A DNA stretch of 24,130 nucleotides, from positions 1 to 24,130 of IMG/VR virus record IMGVR_UViG_3300024308_000060. One strand, 5' to 3'. The stretch is from a virus. Shown in pieces: positions 13,283-19,138 of this stretch. Under the pieces are notes generated by a model. That model did no database searches and had not been told where the DNA came from. It was given only the letters and a program-made list of their open reading frames with translations. Position 1 is the stretch's first letter, and the number at the start of each line of letters is the position of its first letter. A program made the translations under genes and the position numbers.

Positions 13283-15894
13283 GCTGCCTCCCGCTCCGGT
13301 TGGTCGGCGTCGGCCGCCTCAAAATCGAACAGCGTCGGCATGCTGACCTCGCGCTCCATGGCACGGCAGTAGTGCACCTGATCGGAGAAGTAGGCCGGGT
13401 TCAGTTCCGAGCCGGCGCCGCGGCGACCCAGCCTCATCGCGCGCACCGGAACCGTGCCCAGGCCGCAGAATGGGTCGTACACCACGTCGCCCTGGTTGCT
13501 GTAGCGGTTAATCAAACGGTCGACGATGTCGATCTGGAACGGGCAGACATGCTTCTCGACCGCGCGTGCCGACTGCTCGCCGTTCAGGGTGCGCATCCGG
13601 ACAATGTCGTGCCAGACCATCGGATCGGCGCTGCCCGGCGCCAGGCTGAGGTAGTCGGCCGGCAGCGCCTTGTTGGCCAGCATCTGCTCCCCGACCGCGA
13701 CATGCAGCTCGTAGTTGTAGACGTTCGCCAGCGACATGTCAGTGAACACCTTGGACAGCTTCGCCGGGCCGTAGGCGGCGATTTCCTCGGCGCCGAGCAG
13801 CCGGTCGCCGCTCGAGCGCCAGAAGGCGTGCGCATCGACCTGCCAGCGCGCCACGCTGTAGCCGGTGCCGGGGATCGGCGCCAGCTTGCGATCGAACGCC
13901 ACCGGGGCGCCGTCGTCGGCCTGGCACAGCGGCTTGGACTTGGTCACCGGCTCGTCCGCGTAGCCGCGGCTGCGGTCCGTCTGCGGCTTGTGGAACAGCA
14001 GGATGTACTCGGGCGAGCCGACGCCCATTTTCGTGCCGTCCTTGCACACCTCGCTGTAGCCCAGGCGGTAGGTCTGGTTGTTCTCGCGCACCACGTCGGT
14101 CACTACCGTGATCATGCCCAGGTAGTCGAACCCATGCTTCATGCCGTGGAACAGCGCCTCGGCGTGGAACGGGCTGACGGTGGGCACGCCGGCGCCGGTC
14201 ACGTTGCCGAAATTGATCCGGTCTTTCACGTGGCAGGCGTAGATGCGGCCCGGCTGCAAGATCCGGTGCAGCTGCGGCGTCAGGAAATCCATCTGGGCCC
14301 AGAAGTGGGCGTTGTCCTGGGTGTGGCCGAAATCGTTGTAGCTGGGCGTGTACTCGTAGTGGTTCGCGAACGGGATGCTGGTCAGGATCATGCCGACCGA
14401 GTTATCCGGCTGCTCGAGCGCCTCCAGCACGCAGTCGTTGTTCGCCACGGTGAAGCGCTCGCCCTTGACCACGTGCCGCTCGACGCCGATCGTGCGCGCC
14501 AGGCTGTCCTGCATCGAAAGCTGGTCCAGACCGTAGGTGCGGATGATCTCGCCCATCTTCTCCTGCATCTCGTCGTGGCGGCGCCACTTCTCCTGCAGTT
14601 CGGCCAGCACCGCGCGCTCCACCTCCGTGTGGATGATGTCGATGCGCACCGGATGCGTCTGCTGGAAGCGCTGGATTCGGTGGATGGCCTGAATGAAGTC
14701 GTTGAACTTGAACCCGATGCCGGCGAAGATCGCGCGGTGGCAGTGCAGCTGGAAGTTGCAGCCCGAGCCGGCGATAATCGGCTTGGTCGACAGGATCGGG
14801 AACTTGCCGTCGCTGAAATCGGCAATCCGCTGCTCGCGCTCGTCCAGATCTTGCGTGCCCCACACGCTCACCGCCGCCGGCAGCGCCGCCTGGATGGCGT
14901 GTCGCTCATCCTCGAGGTCGTGCCAGATCACGAAGTGGTCAGCAGGATCCGCCGCAACGATCTCGGCCACCTTGGCGACGCGCGCTCCCAGGCTCTGCCG
15001 CTTCTCGCCGGCGGCGGCCGACAGCCCCATGGCCACGTTCGGGATCAGCAGGCCCTGACCGTTCTTCTCGGCGCCGGCCGCCTCGTAGTCGCTCGGCACC
15101 TCGTGGTAGTGCACCTCGAGCGGCGGCAGGTCGTAGCCCTCGTCCGAATGCCCCAGATCGCTCGGGCGCCGGATGAAGCACGCCCAGCTGGCCACCCACA
15201 GCCAGAATTCCGTTTCCTTGTGCGGGTAGAGGGTCAGGTTGCCGGCCTTTTCGCTGTCGCGCTGGAAGAAGCGGGTCAGCGCCTGGCCAGTGTCCATCAC
15301 GCCAAGGAAACCTGCGTAGTGGATCAGCTCCTTGAAGCGATTCGGGCTCGGCGTGGCGGTGAATACGAACTTGAACTCGACTTGGTCGAACAGTGGCAGG
15401 AACTCCTGATAGGTCTTGCTGCCGAAGCTGCGCAGAATGCTCGCCTCGTCCAGCGATGCGGCGCCGAACTTGCGCGGGTCGACCTTCCCCTCGCGCACGC
15501 TCTCGTAATTGGTCATGTAGATGGTGTCGGTGCCGCCGATCTCGTCGTCCGAGCGGATGAACTTCAGGTCGATCGCATGCTCGCCGGTGAAGCGCTTCGC
15601 CACCTCACGAGTGAACTCCTGGCGCACGCCCAGCGGCAGCACGATCAGGCGCAGGCACGGCCGGTGGATGCCGATCTGGCGCATCACCTCGAGGTTGGTG
15701 CTGGTCTTGTGCAGGCCGAACGACGCGAAGATGGCGCGTTGGCCGCCCTGCAATGCCCACCGAACGATGTCGCGGGTGTGCGGCTTCAAGCCTGGGTTGA
15801 TCTGCTCGAGCGGGACGTCGAAGCCCATGCGCGGCGCCAGTTTGATCTTGGCGCGGAGGAAGTCGTTGTAATCGCTTAAAATGTTGCCAGACAT
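13279..15894 (-). CDS. Helicase-DNA methyltransferase fusion protein
   Basis: 871 residues. The first half is a superfamily-2 helicase: motif I 'ASFGLHKTS' (residues 57-65; His where Gly is usual in GxGKT), motif II 'LDEAS' (148-152), motif III 'TATPSPN' (179-185) and motif VI-like 'AIHRIQRFQQ' (403-412). The second half is an amino-methyltransferase with motif IV 'TSIPF' (505-509, in place of D/S-P-P-Y/F) and the SAM-binding motif I 'DPFCGLGT' (807-814) near the C-terminus, followed by 'GSELNP'. The order IV then I is the permuted beta-class order of N6-adenine or N4-cytosine enzymes. It probably methylates phage DNA to escape host restriction, with the helicase giving DNA translocation or remodelling. 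Start 15894 has GGAG and follows the repeated hairpin-box element. Confidence 0.88.
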   Translation of the reverse strand: MSGNILSDYNDFLRAKIKLAPRMGFDVPLEQINPGLKPHTRDIVRWALQGGQRAIFASFGLHKTSTNLEVMRQIGIHRPCLRLIVLPLGVRQEFTREVAKRFTGEHAIDLKFIRSDDEIGGTDTIYMTNYESVREGKVDPRKFGAASLDEASILRSFGSKTYQEFLPLFDQVEFKFVFTATPSPNRFKELIHYAGFLGVMDTGQALTRFFQRDSEKAGNLTLYPHKETEFWLWVASWACFIRRPSDLGHSDEGYDLPPLEVHYHEVPSDYEAAGAEKNGQGLLIPNVAMGLSAAAGEKRQSLGARVAKVAEIVAADPADHFVIWHDLEDERHAIQAALPAAVSVWGTQDLDEREQRIADFSDGKFPILSTKPIIAGSGCNFQLHCHRAIFAGIGFKFNDFIQAIHRIQRFQQTHPVRIDIIHTEVERAVLAELQEKWRRHDEMQEKMGEIIRTYGLDQLSMQDSLARTIGVERHVVKGERFTVANNDCVLEALEQPDNSVGMILTSIPFANHYEYTPSYNDFGHTQDNAHFWAQMDFLTPQLHRILQPGRIYACHVKDRINFGNVTGAGVPTVSPFHAEALFHGMKHGFDYLGMITVVTDVVRENNQTYRLGYSEVCKDGTKMGVGSPEYILLFHKPQTDRSRGYADEPVTKSKPLCQADDGAPVAFDRKLAPIPGTGYSVARWQVDAHAFWRSSGDRLLGAEEIAAYGPAKLSKVFTDMSLANVYNYELHVAVGEQMLANKALPADYLSLAPGSADPMVWHDIVRMRTLNGEQSARAVEKHVCPFQIDIVDRLINRYSNQGDVVYDPFCGLGTVPVRAMRLGRRGAGSELNPAYFSDQVHYCRAMEREVSMPTLFDFEAADADQPEREAA

Positions 15895-15896
15895 AA

Positions 15897-16439
15897 TTAC
15901 TCCAAGGTGATTTGTTTAGAGGCCGCGCCGGCTGCAACCGTCGCGGCTTCGCTATTTCGGATCAGGGCGATGCACTCGGCCAGCAGCTGCAACTGCGTGC
16001 CGTAGCGCTCTTCGAAGCGGGCCTTGTACGGGTGGACCGCGATGAGGGTCGGGTTCGTGCCGGTGCCGTCCTGGTGGTGGCCAGCGCACAGCGGCAGGAC
16101 CAGCAGGTGCGCGTCCTGCTTCGTGCGGCCGTCGATGTGGTGCACGCTGACTTCCGGGTTGTGCCAGCCGTCCGCGCGGCACGCGATGCAGCCCAGGGCC
16201 GCGATCGCCGACATGAACCGCGCTTCGTCGGCGGTCGGCGGGCGGCCCTTCATGCCGCGCGACTTCATCGCCTTCGGCAGCTTTGCCGGCTTCGGCTCGC
16301 GGGCCCGGGCCTGCGCCTGGACTGCGGCGACGCGCAGCAGGCCGGCGCCGGCAGCGGGCGACTTGAAACCAGTACCGCGGGCGATCGGTGCCTTGCGCTG
16401 GAGCGGCTTGCCCGGCTTGAGGGCTGAGCGGCGCATCAT
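15897..16439 (-). CDS. ref: Ref-family RecA-dependent nuclease
   Basis: 180 residues resembling phage P1 Ref, an HNH-type nuclease that cuts DNA within RecA-bound D-loops and stimulates recombination. The N-terminal ~65 residues are basic and Ala/Pro-rich (disordered, DNA-binding in Ref). Then 'KSRGMKGRPPTADEARFMSAIAALGCIACR' leads to the nuclease core 'EVSVHHIDGRTK' (His-His), 'LPLCAGHH' and a C-terminal 'ARFEERYGTQLQLLAECIALI'. The final ~14 residues (AATVAAGAASKQITLE) are encoded by the repeated hairpin-box element shared with 22928-22969 and look like an appended tail. The start (two ATGs, 16439 and 16436) faces a rightward small gene across only 35 bases. Confidence 0.88.
   Translation of the reverse strand: MMRRSALKPGKPLQRKAPIARGTGFKSPAAGAGLLRVAAVQAQARAREPKPAKLPKAMKSRGMKGRPPTADEARFMSAIAALGCIACRADGWHNPEVSVHHIDGRTKQDAHLLVLPLCAGHHQDGTGTNPTLIAVHPYKARFEERYGTQLQLLAECIALIRNSEAATVAAGAASKQITLE
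15901..15947 (-). promoter_or_regulatory. Hairpin-box element, copy 2 (upstream of helicase-methyltransferase)
   Basis: Minus strand: a hairpin (15947-15922; 9 pairs with one mismatch, loop TTGCAG), then CTCTAAA, then CAAATCACCTTGGA (15914-15901), ending at the ribosome-binding site of the 871-aa gene. The same loop and the same 14-base box occur at 22928-22969 with a different but still paired stem. This copy overlaps the 3' end of ref. Possible cis-acting RNA or a module-joining sequence. Confidence 0.5.
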
Positions 16440-16474
16440 GCTAGGATTCCATTTCGAAAATCACTGGAACTGCC

Positions 16475-16726
16475 ATGCGTGACACCCATATCCGTAGCCA
16501 CAAGCAACAATTTTTCTCGATTACTGTTCGTCCGATCGCTGGCCTGGGGTATCAGGCAACGTTCACCATCTATGGCGGGAACCGAGATGCAGCGGAACAA
16601 GGGAGTAGCCGCGCCCGAGTCGACGAGGGAAACCCGCCGCGACACTTCGACACCGAACAAGAGGCCATCAATGCTGCCGAAGCGAGGGCGTGTGACTGGA
16701 TCGACGCCAATCCGTTGAAGGACTAG
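16475..16726 (+). CDS. Rightward small hypothetical protein
   Basis: An 83-residue ORF on the plus strand inserted between two leftward genes. It starts MRDTHIRSHKQQFFSITVRP. It looks like a small beta-rich domain with a terminal helix: 'FSITVRPIAGLGYQATFTIYG', a polar middle, then 'HFDTEQEAINAAEARACDWIDANP'. The closing 'F-D-T-x-x-x-A-x-x-A-x-x-x-x-x-x-W-I-D' pattern is one I associate with short proteins common in Burkholderiales. GGAA precedes the ATG at 7 bases. It ends 2 bases before the stop of the opposing gene. Function unknown; probably an independently expressed cargo gene. Confidence 0.65.
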   Translation: MRDTHIRSHKQQFFSITVRPIAGLGYQATFTIYGGNRDAAEQGSSRARVDEGNPPRHFDTEQEAINAAEARACDWIDANPLKD

Positions 16727-16728
16727 AT

Positions 16729-17382
16729 TCACGGCACCGCCCGCTTGAACTCGACCACCCACACCCAAGGGTTGGCGTCCCAGCTGCCTGGGCCATAGGT
16801 CTGCTCCCACAGCTTCGAGAAGTAACCGACGTCCGTCAGGCCAAGGGGATTGCCGGCTGCGCACGCGCCACGCGCCCACTCCAGAACACCCTCGGCGTCG
16901 GCGTCAGCCTCGCTGATGTCCTGTAGCCGCTCGACGCGCACCGACACGATCTCCAGCAGGATGCGGCTGGCCCAGCGCGGCATGTGGATGCTCGGCCGCC
17001 AGCGGCAAACCCACTCGTCGTCCATGGTCATGAACTCGGGCGCCGCGCCGCCGTCGGCTGCGTACTGGCAAAATTCCGGGCTGTTGAACGCTTCCGGATC
17101 GGCCCGGTACTCGGACTCGCGGTCGCCATCGAACAGCGGACCCTGGAACGTCTCGCGCACCCACAGGCGGTCGCCGGGGTGGCCGTAGGGGCAGGGATGC
17201 CAGTGGTCGGCGGCGGTGTCAGGGTGCTCGGACCAGGGCCAGCGACTGCCATCGTCGCGCTCGCCGATCTCTTGGCACCGCACCTTTAAGGCGCGTCGCG
17301 TCTGCGTCTTCGTTCCGTCGAGCAGCGCGCGCACCATGGCGCCGCTGAACAGGATCGGCCGTTCTTTGAACTGTGCGCTCAT
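16729..17382 (-). CDS. Conserved phage protein (KERPILFSG... / SIHMPRWASRI type)
   Basis: 217 residues starting MSAQFKERPILFSGAMVRAL. Stretches typical of a widespread prophage family are present in order: 'LLDGTKTQTRRALK', 'CPYGHPGDRLWVRETFQG', 'YRADPEAF', 'WRPSIHMPRWASRILLEIVSVRVERLQDISEADADAEG', and C-terminal 'FSKLWEQTYG ... WDANPWVWVVEFKR'. The fold resembles ASCH/PUA-like RNA- or nucleotide-binding proteins, but that relation is from memory and unproven. Start at 17382 has GAAGG upstream. A longer frame to 17538 is shadow sequence. The context is the modification/recombination block. Confidence 0.85.
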   Translation of the reverse strand: MSAQFKERPILFSGAMVRALLDGTKTQTRRALKVRCQEIGERDDGSRWPWSEHPDTAADHWHPCPYGHPGDRLWVRETFQGPLFDGDRESEYRADPEAFNSPEFCQYAADGGAAPEFMTMDDEWVCRWRPSIHMPRWASRILLEIVSVRVERLQDISEADADAEGVLEWARGACAAGNPLGLTDVGYFSKLWEQTYGPGSWDANPWVWVVEFKRAVP

Positions 17383-17384
17383 GG

Positions 17385-17912
17385 TCAGGCCTTCGTATGG
17401 AAGGATTGACCCGTGCGCACCGACCACGCCGGGATGTCTTGGCGGGTGCCGCGCGGGTTCGGGATGTACTTCTTGCTCAGCGACGGGCGCGTGAAGACGT
17501 CCGGCGAGGTGCGCACCGCGGCGATCTGGCCGACCCACTGCACAGGCTCGATGCCGGCCAGCTTGTCGAAGTGGCCGCGAGCATAGGTGCTGATGTCGAT
17601 CTTGCCCTCGCGCTCAATCAGCCAGCCATAGGCCATGGCGCGCTGCAGCGCCTCTTCTGGCCGCGTGCTCATGCCGCCGAAGTCAACCGCAGCGAACAGC
17701 TGCCGCGCCGGCGTGGTGCCGTTCTTGTACAGGTATTCGCCCGCAGCATAGGCGGCGGTGCCGCGGCCAGCCGTGCGAACTGGATTAATGTGCTTGCCCA
17801 TGGTCGGGCCTCCAAATGGTGGATTCTGTGGAATGTCGGACATCGACGCGGACTCATCCTGGGGGCGCCCACAATCGACGCATTGCAGTGGGGAGTGGAG
17901 GATCCAGGTCAT
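17385..17912 (-). CDS. Hypothetical phage protein with two possible starts
   Basis: From ATG 17912 (overlapping the previous stop, with GGAGG 7 bases upstream) the product is 175 residues. From ATG 17801 (GGAGG 8 bases upstream) it is 138 residues, starting MGKHINPVRTAGRGTAAYAA. The N-terminal extension carries 'C-V-D-C-G-R-P'. The shared part, 'AAYAAGEYLYKNGTTPARQLFAAVDFGG', 'EEALQRAMAYGWLIEREGKIDISTYARGHFDKL' and a polar tail, looks like a small winged-helix-type domain, although this is only pattern-based. Two strong ribosome-binding sites in one frame suggest nested products or a recent start change. Function unknown. Confidence 0.65.
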   Translation of the reverse strand: MTWILHSPLQCVDCGRPQDESASMSDIPQNPPFGGPTMGKHINPVRTAGRGTAAYAAGEYLYKNGTTPARQLFAAVDFGGMSTRPEEALQRAMAYGWLIEREGKIDISTYARGHFDKLAGIEPVQWVGQIAAVRTSPDVFTRPSLSKKYIPNPRGTRQDIPAWSVRTGQSFHTKA

Positions 17913-19138
17913 AGCTCAGCCTCCGAGAAGAGCCGCGGCTGCACGGCGCCGTTCTGATAGACCGTGTCCATGATCGTGGTAGCAATCGGCTCGTCGCCAT
18001 CCCACCCGCGCGGCCAGGTCTCCAGGGCGACGAGCTCGCGGATGCGCGCCTCTTCCTCGGCGTTGATCATGTCGACCAGCGGGCGGCCCAGCGCGGTGGC
18101 GGCAGCATTCACCTCGGCCTGGATGGCCAGCAGGCGCTCCAGACCCATGAGGCGCGCCTCGAAGGTCAGCGGCCCCATGCGCTGGGGATTCTTGCCGATG
18201 CTCCCGTCCTTCAGGCGCTCGATGCCTGCCTTGCGCAGTCGGTGCTGCGGCTCGCGCAACTCGCGCCAGAGCACCTTGATGCCCTTCATCGGCGCCAGGT
18301 ATGCCCAGTGCGGATTCTTGAGGATGGTGTCGAGCGCCGAATCCTCCTGGGCGAGCGGGCAGCCGATGCAGCCGGTGCGCGCGTTGATCTCCTCGGCCTC
18401 GTCCCCGCCGTAGGCATCAGCGATCGCCGCCGTGCTCCAGTCGCCGAACTCGGCCGTCGGCGCCCAGTGCTTGAGCCATTCCCACACGTGGCAGACCCGC
18501 CAGTGCAGCAGTGGCGCCAGCGTGGCCAGCCGGCCCCGCAGGCCCTTCGCGTTCGGCAGGACCTGCTGATACCATCCCTGCCCACACTCGGCGCCATCCT
18601 TCCCACAGCTCATCTCGATGCGGCGATCGCGGATAGCGCTTTCGCCCTGGCGCACGCCGGTGATCATCAGGACTTGGCCCTCGAGCGACTCGACGTGGCG
18701 GCGCAGCGCCTCTTCCATCGGCTCGATCTTGATCTGGCCCGTGCACCAGCGCAGCGTGTTGTTGTTCGGCGGCGGCACTCCGCGGCCGAGGATGTAGACC
18801 ATGAAGCGGTCGTCGAGCGGGGCCATCACGACCTCGACCTTGATGCCGCGCTCCTCCAACTCGTCCATGATCTGGCGCGCCGACGCGGCGAGCGGCAAAA
18901 GCTCCTGGCGCGTGTCCGCGTAGAACACCGTCAGCGTCCGTGGGCGGCGAATCTTGCCGGTGTCGATCAGATAGATCAGCAGGGTCAGCGTGGCAGAACT
19001 GTCCTTGCCACCGGACCAAGCCACGCCCCAGTGATCGTGGTCGGCACCGTAGGCCTCGAGCGACTGGATCGTGAGCTCGATCGATTCGGTCATCTGCATG
19101 CGGCGCGCGCCGGCGCCGAAGATATCGATCTGATTCAT
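17909..19138 (-). CDS. PP-loop / PAPS-reductase-family protein, DndC-like
   Basis: 409 residues. The ATP-pyrophosphatase loop 'SGGKDSS' is at residues 42-48, followed by 'FYADTRQEL'. Cysteines in 'RWCTGQIKIEP' (Cys132), Cys178/Cys185 and 'TGCIGCPL' (Cys257, Cys260) are placed as in Fe-S-cluster proteins of the DndC/PAPS-reductase-like group. 'ITGVRQGES' and 'R-x-x-R' elements fit substrate binding. Members either reduce activated sulfate or, in DndC, activate DNA for phosphorothioate sulfur insertion. The start at 19138 overlaps the stop of the cytosine methyltransferase (ATGA), so the two are coupled, which points to DNA modification rather than cysteine synthesis. No dndA/B/D/E homolog is seen. 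The specific substrate is not knowable from this sequence. Confidence 0.87.
   Translation of the reverse strand: MNQIDIFGAGARRMQMTESIELTIQSLEAYGADHDHWGVAWSGGKDSSATLTLLIYLIDTGKIRRPRTLTVFYADTRQELLPLAASARQIMDELEERGIKVEVVMAPLDDRFMVYILGRGVPPPNNNTLRWCTGQIKIEPMEEALRRHVESLEGQVLMITGVRQGESAIRDRRIEMSCGKDGAECGQGWYQQVLPNAKGLRGRLATLAPLLHWRVCHVWEWLKHWAPTAEFGDWSTAAIADAYGGDEAEEINARTGCIGCPLAQEDSALDTILKNPHWAYLAPMKGIKVLWRELREPQHRLRKAGIERLKDGSIGKNPQRMGPLTFEARLMGLERLLAIQAEVNAAATALGRPLVDMINAEEEARIRELVALETWPRGWDGDEPIATTIMDTVYQNGAVQPRLFSEAEL

Noticed and set aside
13120-15879. A 919-codon open frame on the plus strand opposite the helicase-methyltransferase
   Set aside because: It mirrors a gene with clear helicase and methyltransferase motifs. 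Its product is Arg/Ala/Val/His-rich with no domain pattern, as expected for antisense frames in GC-rich DNA.
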